A stretch of DNA of 64,000 nt from Holothuria scabra. Taxonomy: Eukaryota > Echinodermata > Holothuroidea > Aspidochirotida > Holothuriidae. The first letter of the stretch is position 1. Every line of letters begins with the position of its first letter. The DNA is taken from contig CM074195.1 in assembly GCA_037179385.1 (NCBI GenBank), positions 31,576,222-31,640,221 of the forward strand, given 5' to 3'. Below are positions 51,901 to 64,000 of the stretch, piece by piece. The position numbers and the translations under genes are program-made. The notes below the pieces were generated by a model. That model was not told the DNA's origin, did not search any database, and saw only the letters and a program-made list of their open reading frames with translations.

Positions 51901-52985
51901 ACTGATGATTAAAACACTTTTTCACCCAATTCCGGCCAGAGGGCATACGGAACCAACGGTTGGGTAATTTTTTGCCCAGGTTGGTTAATCATCTTTTAGA
52001 GTGTACCTATCAAAGTATTGTTCTGCATAAGCCACTTGTCTAAGGATTAGTCGCCTTGAATGAGATGATGCTATTGAAGCGACGCCGCAGGGATAGGAAG
52101 GAAGTACCTTTTTGCAGCAATTATACAGCTTATCTTCATTCCCTTAAGTGAGTCTTAAAGGATTAGCATATAACTTAAAATTAAGTTTTCGTTGCATCTC
52201 CTTCCAAATAACAGCTCCCTACTAAAACCTGTCTACATTTGCTGGTGTGGGTTGAAATAATACCGAATTGGAAGGCGCACTTTCTGCCCTGTGACGTCAT
52301 GTGCATAAGTGTCATAGAAATCATAAGCTTAGGATTTCAATGTGAAAGGTATACGCTTGCAAAATCATGCCGCTCGCATTATTTTAGAACAAAAGACTTC
52401 AAAAGTAACTGAGATATACGTAAGTAAAAAGGCGTCCGGACATCCTGAATTCAGGGTCTACCATTTGGGGAAAAATGCTGCCCCTCGCCCCCCCCCCCTT
52501 TCGATCCATAGTAGTCCAGTTTCTTTGATTGAATTCGATCGAAAGAATAAGGTTAGTGTCACACCTCAAATTTGGAACAAAAGTTAACAACGAAAGAGAT
52601 TCATTATTTGGAATGTATAGGTTAAGTTTTTACGGAACTTGCGTAACACGTCTGTGGCCTCGTGAATTACTATATTACGAATCAACCATATAGTGTTTAG
52701 GAATTAAACACGTGTGTCTGGCATTGTGACATGTTTCCAAATTTAGATGGACAAAAAAGGGGTTCAATTTCTATTCAGTTTTTCAAGAGAGGTATTTTTA
52801 CACAAAGAAGTTATAACTTTGTTGATTACGACTACAACCACATACTCTCCGGAAACAATGTATTATGTATTATCGTGATCCGAAATGTGAGTATGTATAA
52901 TGTACTCACAGTGAAGGTCATATGCACATGAAACCAAAATTCAATAATTTGGGCTTGAATTGCGGTCTCGTTCTCTCTTTGACAG
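48952..52985 (+). other. Intron 4 (about 4 kb)
   Basis: This is the intron between coding exons 4 and 5. It contains one intact inverted-repeat element with TA target duplication (51304-52003) and a poly-T tract of about 30 bases at 50731-50760 followed by a G-rich run. Nothing else is recognisable. Confidence 0.55.
51304..52003. mobile_element. 700-bp TA-flanked element with CACTCTAAAA ends
   Basis: The ends are CACTCTAAAA (51304-51313) and TTTTAGAGTG (51994-52003), perfect 10-bp inverted repeats. They are flanked by TA at 51302-51303 and 52004-52005. The subterminal regions repeat TTGGGCAAA and GCCCAAC many times. There is no transposase frame (the longest frame is 82 codons). The TA target and short TIR suggest mobilisation by a Tc1/mariner-like transposase, as an inference. 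Confidence 0.85.
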
Positions 52986-53044
52986 ATCTTTGTGTTAAAA
53001 TGTACATGTTTGTTGATCTACTGAAGTTTGACCTTCAACTTGAG
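52986..53044 (+). CDS. Coding exon 5: short amphipathic exon; gene continues off the window
   Basis: This micro-exon of 59 nt lies between an acceptor in TTCTCTCTTTGACAG (AG at 52984-52985) and a perfect GTAAGT donor at 53045. Phase 1 in: the last A of exon 4 plus AT gives Asn. Phase 0 out. It encodes residues 209-228 with aromatic, Lys/Asp and Leu residues alternating (MYMFVDLLKFDLQLE), which reads as a short amphipathic helix entering another membrane segment. No acceptor between 53045 and 64000 that I inspected gives an open phase-0 continuation of more than a few codons, except one at 61081 whose translation is not membrane-like. The 3' exons must therefore lie beyond the window unless I missed one. 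Confidence 0.75.
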
Positions 53045-53084
53045 GTAAGTATAAAGACAAATATTGAGATGAAAAAAATGTGCG

Positions 53085-53310
53085 GCGCTCCTGGAAGCAA
53101 ACCTCTTTGGGTCCACATGGGTAAATCTACATGGGGCCCATTTAATTTTTCACCCAACAAAAGTTAAAGACCCCAAATGGGTAGCCCACTAGCCCACATT
53201 TTTCTCGCATATTAGTCCTTTTCATGGGCTCCAGAACTATCCCATATGGTCATATGGGCCATAAAGGCTAGCCCATTTGGGTCCTTTATCTACCCCGGGT
53301 GCAAAATCGT
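53085..53310. repeat. Palindromic block of CCCATATGG/CCAAATGGG words
   Basis: CACATGGGTAAATCTACATGG, CCCCAAATGGGTAGCCCA, CATATGGTCATATGGGCC and TAGCCCATTTGGGTCC form an imperfect inverted pattern starting 41 bp after coding exon 5. It is probably a decayed MITE. A GAGTG-rich fragment follows at 53340-53440. Confidence 0.5.
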
Positions 53311-56300
53311 ATAGGCTCCATATTGGCCAAGAAATTGACAGAAAGAGTAAATTTTGCTCTTCTTTGAGTGAATTTCCGCTCTTTTGGAGTAATCTTTTCA
53401 ACTTTCACTCTTCCAACTAGTGGAATTTACTCTCCTTACATTTAAAATGCGTAACTTAAATCTAGCATTTAACGAATATACATCTTAGATGCTGTTCATG
53501 CTCGTCACATGAGTTGCAAAAAGTTGCATCAAATTTGTTCATTGACTTTGAGAGAAGTAATTTGCAATATTTTTTAATGGTTCCTCCTTGTCCAGCTCAT
53601 GTTAACCAGTTCTTGTTTCCTGGGATAAAAGTTTTATACGTCTTTTAATATAGTTGCACTGCATGTTGTACGGTGGAGGTAGTTCTAATAGTCAAGTTTG
53701 TTTATAACAATCAGATATAGTAATCATATTTGAGCATGCAGTAGATTGCAAAAAATGTATAATAAAAAAAAAATGGTAATTCAAATAGTGCAAGAATGAA
53801 ATCATAAATTATTGCACGACCTACCATATTAAATCGAAGTGATGTGGAACTTTAATATTTTACACATGCATTTTAGCTCAAAATTGGATGTTTTGCGAAG
53901 ATGGGAGTTCGATCAATAGCTTTCATAAGCTTCGTAACATGTAGGATATTTGTGAAATGTTACACTTTGGGTAAGTAAGACATTGCAACCACGGTAGTTT
54001 AAGCCGTGTCTACGAAATGTAAATACACTTTACACGGTCGTTTCTTTGCCCTAAATCAAAACTGAACTTAACTTGACAGAAGTTGTAGGGTGTTGAAGGA
54101 TCGCTTACCAATTTATTTGATTCTTTGCCCTATACAATTTAGAAAGAGAGCCAAATATGTTCATATAACTAAATCGTTTCAGACGGTTTCCTACGGACTT
54201 AGTTTTCTTTTACGACGACATGTTTACAGGAATGATTGAGGAGAGTGTATCCAGTATCACAAGCGTGTCGGCAAATTCATTAACACAAATCTAATATTTG
54301 ACCAAGAAGCTTTCTGATTGGACGGATTATTTGGGGACGAGGACTCATGGGTAGAGGGTCTGATAGACAAATCCGAGTGGCTGTGATGACGGCCATTAGA
54401 GGAGTCCTTTAGCCTTAAATCGTCTTAACTTTGTCATCTATGTACAATTCTTAACTATCATATTCAGTGAAATTGAGGGAATCAAAAATTACTTCTGTGA
54501 GCAATCATCCATGATAGGGCTAAACTAAATATTTGAAAAATTAAATCTGATGGACCCCAGTTATGCTCGAAAAAAATTTTATGACTGTGCATTGACGAAA
54601 CAGTAACTGTTTCAAAATGAGGAATTATACCAGTTTGTTTCAACGTTTGTGTGGATTTGTAAATCAAGTTAACCTTCATAACGAAAAAAAAAAATTCTCA
54701 ATAATATCAATGGTGGATCGATTTCTACGGGTAAAGAAATTTAAAGGGGAAAATCAGTCACGCTAATGTGGGTCAATATAGTACACTACGGTATCTCATT
54801 TCATGAGTAGCTCTTGGGAACCACGTGGCAATAATTTTCTCACTCAAATATGAAATTTAAAAGAAGTAAATGTCTGAATATTACTATATGCTGAAACGTG
54901 ATGAAAGATATTTGCAAATTAAAAAGAGGAAGTTCGTGAGATTAAGCTGTTGTTTTGAAACACGTCTGGGACGATACTTCTGTCATTTATATGAAATATC
55001 ATCCAAGTTGCTATATTAAATGGATTTCAATACAGACCTACATAACTGTCTGCGCAGGCGCTTCTCCCATCCTTGTGTAACTCATTCGAATTTGTCCTGT
55101 GAGTTCACGAATACGTTAACTAAATCTTTAATCTTAATTAAAAGAATATTTCAGAGCCAAATTTCCGAGGTTTTTTCAGTTTCCCTTAGCAATTGAAGAT
55201 GACAAATTTTCTTCATAGATAACACTTGAAGCAAGCAAACGTGATGTCATAGATTCACATTACTGGCCATTGTTTTCTTGTTCTTTATAATTTGCAATTA
55301 ATTTTATGCAAATAAACTCTAATATATTGATGGCATGAGTGCAACCTGAACAATATAGCATTTTAAAAATGTTTATATACCTCAAAGTTAAATAATGTCC
55401 CTAATCAATTTAAGGTCAAAATAATAGAACCAAAAATAAAGAACATTGTCCACCAGTGTAAATCCATAACATCACACTAGCTGCTTCCTTCAAGTTCACT
55501 TTTTACAGAAAATGAGTCAGTTTCAATTATTAATATCTTGAGAACCGAACATGGGTAAGGAATGCAACTTTTACTAGAATGCCTAGGATGTGTTCCTTTT
55601 AACATATCAAACATAAAATTTGGTTCTAGACTATTCTTTTAGTTGTCTTGGTAACCACACCCCTCCAAAAATGTTCCCAACGTCTCTCTTAAATGTGTCG
55701 CACTGTTTTCTTTGTCTATGTGCATGATGACAAAATTATGCTTAAGCTTCTCATCCACCAAAATATCCGAATCTTATGAAGATTCTTTTAAAATACATGT
55801 TATACTACTCCAAAGAAACCTTCTCTGTTCATAATTATCGTTAATTCAGATTAGGTCCTCATCTCCGGTGCGTTTTTAAGCTTTGCATGTTAACCTTCCA
55901 AACAGGAAGTTGAACAAGAGGCAACTTTGCCTGGTTTGCTACGAAGTCACATTTTTACGCAGTTCGTGCTTCAAACCAACAGGTGGTTCAGTATAACCCA
56001 AGAGGTGACCAGTCACACAACGCGTTCGCAGGCTAGAACCAATTCCGATATGTTTGACTACAACCCAGATGGGACACAAAACATTTCATGACGAAAATCT
56101 TGCAATGAATCTCGAACAAAATCCAACCAAAATTTGTTCCTAAATGAAGGAGACTGTTGAATTGAAGGGATTAGGTGAAAAGGTTGTTTTAAAAGGTGCA
56201 GGGTTAAGCACCTACAAAACCACTTTTCGGTTAGAATAATGCAGATCTTTAAAAGAATTGTTACGACAAGCAACCACGCAGCCAGTGGCTTTCAGATTAC

Positions 56301-56834
56301 AACTTCACGTCATGTGGCTAACTAACTGTGCAATTTTGATCAAATATTGCTTATTTTGAAATGTCATCTGAGATAGAAAAAAAAGTAGATGGCACAGAAG
56401 AGACCCGCTTTAGTCTGATTCCGTCGTGGATTGAAGCCTAGACCTGTTAGTTAAGCTTCATTGCTTGAAACAAATGTTCTGTGAAGCAGGAAACTGAAAA
56501 CACGTCCTCTCCGAAAATATTAGTGATCACGTGATTGTCACATGTTTTACCTATTATTAATGAGGGAATGCTAAAGTAATCAGGGTTTATCTAGAGCTTA
56601 TTTCTTACTAAGGTAGTCCTCGTCTGATTGATAGGTACTGACAGTGAATACAACAGGAAGAGAACCCCGAGTGTCATCAGGTTACAAGTTGCGTCTGTAA
56701 TTGTCATCCCATTACTTTGAACCCACTCATTGCCAGAACTTTCCAAATTGCCCCAATGTAGGCCTTATACTAGAAAATGTCGTTCACCATCGAAACAATT
56801 AGTGCATCTAAATTGGAAAAAAGACCTATCAATC

Positions 56835-57438
56835 TTAAAGGTGGCAATCCTCTCGCTCCAAACCTTTAATAGAAATTCTCAGTTGGCCAGAAAGGGGCGC
56901 TACGTTGGGGGCAAGACGGAAAATTCCCCCCCCCCCAGATTTTGCCCTTTCCTCCCCCCCCCCCCCCACTTGCTCCCCAAGTAAGGTCATACAGGAATCG
57001 GGTTAATCGAAAAAATTAATAATAAATCTCTTCAGAGACTTCATTTTCCACCCAGAGATATGCTAAAACCTCGGAGCTTACGGGACGAAGCCTTTGGACG
57101 CTCACCCTTGGGATCTGGCGCGGTTTCGCGCTGCGCCAGAAAATTGCTGCCCCAACATTGTCCTTTGTCCGTAGTTTTCCCTCTATCTCCAGGTTTGATA
57201 TTCTTGTGCCGTCACTTCAATTTGTACGGCTCTTTGATTGACAGTAAGTTTAAAAAAAGGAGAGTACACAGAACGTACTGTGCTGAGCGGAGTGTTGTAA
57301 TTACAAATTGTATACTCACCTTAGGGCAAAAAGCTGAGATTTTCTCTAGATGGCAATGAAATTTAGACTCTCGTGTGAGGGCGTAAGTACTAAATTTAGA
57401 AGAAATGGATTTGTCTGGGGTGAGAGAACAGACCTTAA
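56835..57438. mobile_element. Roughly 600-bp relative of the TTAAAGG inverted-repeat MITE
   Basis: The left end TTAAAGGTGGCAATCCTCTC and the right end GTCTGGGGTGAGAG...GACCTTAA match the termini of the element at 23543-23839. Inside is an exon-like decoy (57193-57243) with a good acceptor and donor but a stop in the required phase. Confidence 0.55.
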
Positions 57439-58666
57439 AGAAAAGATGAGACTCGAAACAAGCGGGTTCGTAGGAAACAAGATGAGCTTAAATTAAGGGA
57501 CACCGGACTGGGTTACGTAACTCTTCCATCACCAGCAAGTTTTTACACCAAAGGTCCGCTTTGTATTAAAATAGTGTACATATGGTGTTGTAGGTCACCT
57601 ACCATCACTTAAAGGGCCAAACCTCTCACCCCAAACTACAATTTTGGTAGGGAGTACCTTTTACTACTCAAATTACAATCTTTGTATTTCTTTGTTTTTC
57701 CAAACGTTACTGCACCTTGTACCAAGGTGTGATAGCACTCTTACTCTAATGAGGTGATGTAATTAATTAAACCCTCCTTGTGCAACATGCTATGCAAGCA
57801 AACAGGAAGTGTTCAAGGTCATAAACACATTTTAAATTTTAAAGGAAAACAAAGCATTTTATGTGAGTTGTACTACAAGAAAGTCACAAATTATTGCGCA
57901 ATAGGCCAATTTGTTTTAAGTGAATAAACTTCAACATTTTATATCTCAGCTCAGGAATGTCATATGAAGATGGGAGTTGGACTGTTAGAATTCATTTTTC
58001 ATTTTCTTAAATATATATTTTTGAATTTTTGACTTGAGGTACACTTTAAAGGTATGCCAACCAAAAATCTGAGAAACTGCAAGTTGATCCTATTAGTGGT
58101 GCTTCAAAAGATGAAATTATCACAACGTTACACACAAAAGTGAACTTAAACAAAACTCATATGGCATAAAAATCGCATTAACAAACACTGTTCAGTTTAA
58201 CTTTTCCATCAGCTTGGTTCTTTATAATCTCAAGCTCTCTTGATGATAATGCGCGATATACACTGAATATTTATTTGTTAATACATCTTCAATTAGAGCC
58301 CCCCCCCCCAAATATTTTAGTCAAAATTTAGTATCACAAAACAATTTGTTTTAATGCTCCGAAGGGAGCAAAGACCAACCCAGTTAATTTTTCGAAAAGT
58401 TGCCATTCCTTACAGTTGTTCCCCTACTCTCCTGGGAAGTATGTTCCATCGTTTGGTTGAAAATTGAAATTTAATAGCAAAACTGTTGTCACGTGATCGG
58501 AAGGCGCCATTCCGGAATTAAAGTTGGCGGGGTATACACTTATTCAAACTTGGACAACTGCATTTCCCCTCCAAAACATCACAAAATTTGTTACAATTAT
58601 TATCTGAAACTTCATGATTACATTCGTCGCCCGACCTGCCCAGGCAGGCGGAACAAATGCACAGAA

Positions 58667-58775
58667 CAGCCCGCGTAGAGCGTCGCTGTGGCTCCTGCCT
58701 CCTAGGCTCCCACGCCTGAAATGGTTTTTCGTAGCGACGGGTTTAACGAAAAAAATCGTCACCTCTGTTTGCTAC
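58667..58775. mobile_element. Second member of the 109-bp MITE family
   Basis: The sequence from AGCCCGCGTAGAGCGTCGCTG through CCTAGGCT and GGTTTTTCGTAGCGACGGG to GAAAAAAATCGTC parallels 19712-19820 closely over the whole length. A matching target duplication was not found. Confidence 0.7.
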
Positions 58776-58809
58776 TCTATTGGTCGCAATGCATGTTTCA
58801 GTACAGATA

Positions 58810-60036
58810 CACTCTTAAAAAAAATGGGCAAATTTTGCCCAACTTTTTGACCAACACTGGGCATCTATTCAACAACCTAAACAGTTGGGCAAAACTTTAA
58901 CCAATCAAATTGGGTAAAGTTTGAACCCAACTGTTGGGCAAGAGATTACCCAACTGTTTGGTAAATTAGCATTTTAAAACATACCCACTTGTTGGGCACT
59001 TCTTTTATTAAACTGTTGGGCAAATGCATTAACCAAATGTTGGTTATATGTTAATCATCTTTTCCTTAAACATTGGTGCTTTCTTTAAATGTTAGGTTGT
59101 AGGTTATGGCAGGGAGCTGCCACTGCAGCTCGCTGGTTATGGCAACCCATCGGTCCCGGTTAAAAAACCCTGGCTTAACAACCTATTTGGTTTGTCACTG
59201 AGTTTCGAACAGGTACGTCGAAAACTATCATTTTTAAAAGGCACTGTAAAATGATGTGTGTTAATGATGCGATGAAGTATTGTAGTTTCATCAATGCATA
59301 AATGTGAACACAAGGGCTGCATGAGAATTAGCTGGTCCGTAGCTCTCATACACTGTTAGCATGGTTATGAGACAGGTTTCTTGTTATGCCGAAATGTTTC
59401 AAATAATAATATATAACCGCTCATTCGGACGTGAAAGAGAATATCCCAGATCCTGATCTCTCATTGGATAGCAGTTTTGCGCCAAATACGAATCATGGAA
59501 TCTCATACAAATGTGTTCTAGTTCGTAGTACTGTTTAAAGAATTTTATGGAAATTGAGATCGATTTCATGGTCTAAAGTAATGTACGAGTTTAGCTGTTT
59601 GGCCAGTATAAAAGATGCCACAGAGAATTTTCAGATTATGGTACCATGGTCTGATTATGAGAAGAATTGTGAAACAAATCGGGTCAAGTGCACTGTTGTT
59701 TGGTGACAACACTGCAACCAACAATATACCCAACAAATTAGCAAAAAGTTACCCAACAAGTGGGTAAAGGGAAAATATGCTCAACTGTAGAATAAAATCT
59801 TATCGTCATTTTGACCAGTCAGTTGGGTATAACAGTATACGCGTGCATGGAAGGGGAAATTTAACCATTATTTGAGCAAAGATTGACCAACACTTAAGCA
59901 ATTACTTTTACTCAACAAAAACTTTGCCCAGCGTTTAAACATTGCACCAATTAGCCCCAAAGTTGGGCAAAGTTTAACCAACACATTTCATAAACTTCTT
60001 TAACCAACGGATATTTTACCCAACGTTTTAAGAGTG
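58810..60036. mobile_element. 1.23-kb TA-flanked element with CACTCTTAAAA ends
   Basis: The ends are CACTCTTAAAA (58810-58820) and TTTTAAGAGTG (60026-60036), perfect 11-bp inverted repeats. They are flanked by TA at 58808-58809 and 60037-60038. Both subterminal regions (58826-59050 and 59700-60025) are packed with CCCAAC/GTTGGG words. The 650-bp middle is unrelated AT-rich sequence with no transposase. Confidence 0.85.
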
Positions 60037-60103
60037 TAGTGCTCGTTCTCAAGCACTAGCGTTGTCGAGGGAATGTACTGAGCCATGTCACCCCCCCCCC
60101 CCC

Positions 60104-60218
60104 ACAAGCCAGTGAACCACAACTGGAAAAAATGCCGTGGTCGGCTCGACTTGAACCAATAGGTTGGAAACTGGGCCGTAAAACTCTGTCTAACCAACTT
60201 ACTAACTAACTAACTAAC
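60104..60218 (+). mobile_element. 5'-truncated SINE copy
   Basis: CAAGCCAGTGAACCACAACT, ACTTGAACCAATAGGTTGG and AAACTGGGCCGTAAAACTC followed by CTAA repeats match the 3' half of the SINE at 47071-47318. The 5' break coincides with a 13-C run. Confidence 0.85.
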
Positions 60219-62129
60219 ACAGTTGTTGGTTCTTGGTTTCTTCAAATATGTGAAATATTCAACCCAAATTTATTCAAAGATAGCTGTCATGATATGGCAT
60301 TTCATGTAAAGACACCTAATATTTCAAACATTTAGACCCTTTAGGTTCATGAGACGGCAGGGGCAAGACGAGGCTCCCTTCCAAATTTCCGCAGGATCTT
60401 AATTCGGACAGAAGTAACACGGCATTCCGACAGTCATTCAAATTTTAAACAATGTGGCTTTGAACTACAGCGAAAACCGAAAAGCATGACCGAATTCTTT
60501 CAAACGGTTTTGTTTCAAAACGAATAAGATGACACGTTTATGAGGCATTAGTACCGTTCCAAAGTGGTCTGGTGCAGGCCTATCCACTGACTCGGTAAAA
60601 CATCCCGACAGTCTGATTTTTGAACTGGACTGGCCCACCTCCTCCGTGACCCTCAAACATTGTATCCTACCTGTGATCTTAAACGTATCCAAATTCGATG
60701 GAACTTAATTTGGGGATACTTTGGTGTCGGATATAAGACTTATTCTTACCTGTATATACACGACATTTTTAGGATAGGATGTGATAATTAGGATCTTTAA
60801 TTAGGACCTTACCCTTTCAATCGCATACACTTCAGTCACCCTTTTCTCTCTTGAGACACTTTTTCAGAGTCTTCTCAATTCTATGGAAAGTAACCAACTG
60901 GCCAAATAGAGAACCCAAAAAATACTGCTGAAAGTCTTTCCTGTGAAAGAGTTTCGTCTTTGAGGGACACTTACCTTCAAAAGTGACCGGGAACTTTCGT
61001 ACCTCTAAGTTATGGGTGTGTTATGAATGGCCACTTTCTAGACTGGCTATGAAGAACGGAAACGGCGCATGTTCTTACAGTCGACTAGTGACTCGTCGCC
61101 CCAAACTAATTTTTTTCACGGGGTCTACCAAAATTTTCAATTGGTACAACATATTACTTACCATGCGATGAGAGTCACTCTTATTCACATCAGGGCCGTG
61201 TCTGGATAAGGAAAGCTGTGGGAGGCACTAGAAGCGAACAGAATGATAACTGTCTGGGGTGATGAATATTATGTCTTTAGGTCTATTTCTTGTCAGCTGG
61301 AAACGTATGAAGTGGAATATCGTTGAAAGGTTAAGGAAACACATAACTAGTTTTACAGCTTGGCAATTACCAGTGAGACTTTGCGAGTTTTGTGTGTCGG
61401 GAAGATATTTCAGAGTTGAAATTCGGGTTGTATAATGACAAAAAGAGGCACTGGGGTTTGAATTAATTTCACAGCTAAGGTGATAACCTATAAAACATAT
61501 GCCAGAATCCGATAACCTTTATAAAATAAGCTGCGTTTCTGATAGCTATAAGTAAATTCATATGATGTCACGCGATTGAATTTGCCCGGCCGGCACTGAA
61601 AGGCAAAACACACGCAGTAAGCGTCTTTACTACAGACGCACACGGTATTCCCATGAACTACTGTGACATATACTGTATACTGCGCGTTTTAAAGTACTAT
61701 ACTTCGCGTGTTGATAAAATAGACACTTGCCCGCAGTGAGCTATAAGTGGAGGACGCACGTCAATGCGGAATACGCATTGAAAATAAATTGAAGCCAACA
61801 TAAGGATCACGTGATGTAGGTTAGTTTAGTTCAAGTCGTTTAACTTCACGAATGTTACTAGGCAGAACTCTTTTAATTTGGTGAGTGAGGTCAAATCATG
61901 CTATTTCAGGAATTGGCCACAGTCCTTCTTAAATAAGGCCTGACTTTTCTTGAATTCTTGAATGACAGCTTTTTGTGCAATATTGATATCGTATCGTGAG
62001 AGAGAAAGTCAAATTCTCCCTACTTTGTCGTTATTTAACTCAGTGATATGAAACCTCGGCTCTGACTGTGATTTTGAAACAAAAATGTCCTAAAAGATCG
62101 ATTTGGCCTTTCTCGCCCTACGAAAAACA

Positions 62130-62370
62130 TAAAGACTAGTGTGCGTACGTAAACACTGGCCGGTACGCATACAAATCTAAAGGTAGGATTCCATTTGTAC
62201 GTGCGTATGCGGATACGGATACGATAAAAATCGCTCACACGTGGTTTCAAGAACTTGATTCCATTAGTACGGAGGCAGATACGCTGTCGGATACGGAAAG
62301 GCATGCGGTAAACTCGACCGCACCGTGTAACGATTGGTACAACAAACTGGATGCGGTAAACAGTTGAAAT
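62130..62370. repeat. Palindromic GTACG/GCGGATACGG repeat
   Basis: GATTCCATTTGTACG with TGCGGATACGG recurs as GATTCCATTAGTACGG with GTCGGATACGG about 80 bp later, and GTGCGTACG occurs inverted at the left. It is CG-rich relative to its surroundings and may be a recent MITE. It explains why a 156-codon chance frame crosses the minus strand here. Confidence 0.45.
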
Positions 62371-64000
62371 GACGTCTTTATAATGACCTTCGTAAACTTG
62401 CGACCACCTCAGCCATGCATGCAGTGCGCTCAAAATCCATCGAGGAAAACACCTATTTGACTGGGTCGAGAATAAATTTATAATGCAAGCTTGGACATAG
62501 GTCATTCATTTTAAATGATGCGAGCATTTTGGACTGTCCTTTTATCAATAAATGATATCAAATTGTGGCAAAGTGCTGTAAATGTGATGGACACAGCGAG
62601 GAACTTAGCACGGTATGTAAAACCTGTAGGAAAAGTGTGCACTTTTCGGAACGTTATGCCAAACGTTGTACTTGTGTAAATATTAGGCTGTAGTGTAACC
62701 TAGTGAGACGGTACTCGGTCAAAGAACAGGACTGCACTTCGCTAAGTTAAACTAGACTAAGTTAACAGTAGAACTTTACGTCTATTGCGGAGTAAGCAAA
62801 GTGGAAGTAAGCTAGCCACCTAACGTAACAGTTTTCAAAGACTCACAGTGGTTAGTATTTGAGTTGGTCATTACCTTTGATTTTGAGTCAGTCATAACCT
62901 TATAGCCTACATCCGTTGCGTTTGTGCCCAGGGAGTTGCTAGAGTAGTCCAGCAACTCCCTGGTGTTACACTCCACCAAGCCCATTGGCTAAATAGTTTA
63001 TATGAAATTACTAAAGTATGGTTGCACTTCACCAATTCTTGCCCATATAGTTTTGTGTTATTTCAAACTGGACGCAGCCCAGAAAAGCTCAGAATAATAA
63101 GATTAATTCTTCTTTTATGTGTACAATAGGGAACACAAAGAGATGCTCACCGACTGTAGTATAAGGTCCCGGATGAGCCAAGTTAGCTTCATGATCTTCA
63201 AAACATTAAACTTAAATGGTAAGAGCAGTCACCCAAACTTAATTTAGAGCCAAAAATATATCTCACAATTTTCCTTTTATTTCTCTAAAAAGTATTTTTC
63301 ATAATATTTTAGGAGTTCATTATTGTATATTCAAGGTTAACTTAGGATGTATTCCTAGTAAAATTCCTAATTTGAGAGCTGGGGAAGAAACATCGGGTTA
63401 CAGCTTTTCCCCTTTAAATTCACCTCTTTAATGGTTGTTGAAACTAAGTTGGGGTGACTGCATAGCTGTCAATTCACTTTGTCTTTCTGTTCCCTTGTTT
63501 GTTGTAGAAATGTTAAAATGTTCTCAAATCCTCTTACTGTTCTGGGACCTCCTTCCCACACCTGATGTAATGTGGATCGCCATGATCCTGAGTTGCTGCT
63601 TTTGGACTTTGGACTCGCTATCATAATAGACAGAAATGTACCCGAGAGCTACTCATTTAAATCAAATGATGCAGAACTTAATGGTTTTATTTTGTTTTAT
63701 GTTTGCAATGACAGTCTATAAGTAACAGCTCAGTACTATGACATAACACGTATTCACAACTTCGCAGAATTTTGAAACTGTTTCTCTGTTTCTGTTTTTT
63801 ATCGTTCTATACAAAAAGGCAATAAAAGTCTCTCTTAATGTTAACATTAAGACATACGTCTCTATGTCTCTGCCTCTCTACCTTAGCAGTAATCATTCCC
63901 CTAGTCATTCCTTTAATCTTGTAAGCTATCACATGACTATTTCACTATGACTACTGACAGCTTAAAGGTCTAATGATGTTATCCTAACTTAGATTAGTCT

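Larger units (their letters stand above)
53045..64000 (+). other. Start of intron 5; no further exon seen
   Basis: The sequence follows the donor of coding exon 5. It contains a palindromic block rich in CCCATATGG/CCCATTTGG words (53085-53310), a GAGTG-rich fragment (53340-53440), an inverted-repeat element (56835-57438), a second copy of the 109-bp MITE family (58667-58775), a 1.2-kb TA-flanked element (58810-60036), a 5'-truncated SINE (60104-60218) and a palindromic GCGGATACGG-rich block (about 62130-62370). From 54000 to 56800 and from 60250 to 62100 I see nothing I can name. Candidate acceptors at 54230, 55507, 57192, 58419, 60870, 61910 and 63494 all meet an early stop in the required phase 0. 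Confidence 0.4.

Noticed and set aside
57193..57243. Exon-like segment with a strong acceptor (CTATCTCCAG) and perfect GTAAGT donor
   Set aside because: The required phase 0 meets TGA at the second codon, and the segment lies inside an inverted-repeat element. Probably a decoy.
62035..62505. Minus-strand frame of 156 codons, longest in the window
   Set aside because: It crosses a palindromic CG-rich repeat and its translation is Arg/Val/Tyr-rich without a domain.
63435..63626. Hydrophobic 63-codon frame as a candidate 3' exon
   Set aside because: The nearest acceptor (63493-63494) gives TAA at the third codon in phase 0.

Overview
This window is eukaryotic, intron- and transposon-rich nuclear DNA, most likely from a marine invertebrate. 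The tRNA-derived SINEs, the hundreds-of-bp microsatellites and the dense short inverted-repeat transposons would suit an echinoderm or another invertebrate deuterostome, but I cannot fix the species. There are no bacterial features: no operons, no ribosome-binding sites, and no open frame longer than 156 codons.

I can support one protein-coding gene. It lies on the + strand and is broken into at least five small coding exons: 16714-16933, 24277-24436, 38731-38870, 48825-48951 and 52986-53044. All internal junctions use AG/GT and their phases agree (0, 1, 0, 1, 0). Splicing them gives 228 codons: a basic, hydrophilic N-terminus followed by at least four hydrophobic membrane segments. The last exon ends at a perfect GTAAGT donor and I find no acceptable continuation before 64000, so the gene runs off the right edge. 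I do not recognise the protein well enough to name it. Introns are about 7.3, 14.3, 10.0, 4.0 and more than 10.9 kb.

Almost everything else recognisable is mobile DNA or its remains. Region 1-16.7 kb, upstream of the gene or its 5' part, holds: a SINE (2832-3194); an 1.8-kb element with about 400-bp inverted arms (3442-5241) whose pre-insertion sequence survives 2.8 kb away; a roughly 600-bp TTAG/TTGG satellite (6301-6903); a 169-bp hAT-type MITE (8802-8970); a decayed RNase H-bearing LINE 3' end (10425-11135, minus strand); and two foldback MITEs. The introns hold more SINE copies, a 109-bp MITE with an exact 9-bp target duplication, many elements with CACTCT(T)AAAA ends and TA target sites, and a nested stack of transposons at 29285-35090.

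The most interesting patterns are four: the nested stack, with a CpG-depleted host element and a CpG-rich young insertion; a roughly 145-bp tandem repeat in it carrying DR1-type nuclear-receptor half-site pairs; the family of CACTCTAAAA-ended elements with very different interiors; and the filled-site/empty-site pair at 3.4 kb and 0.65 kb.
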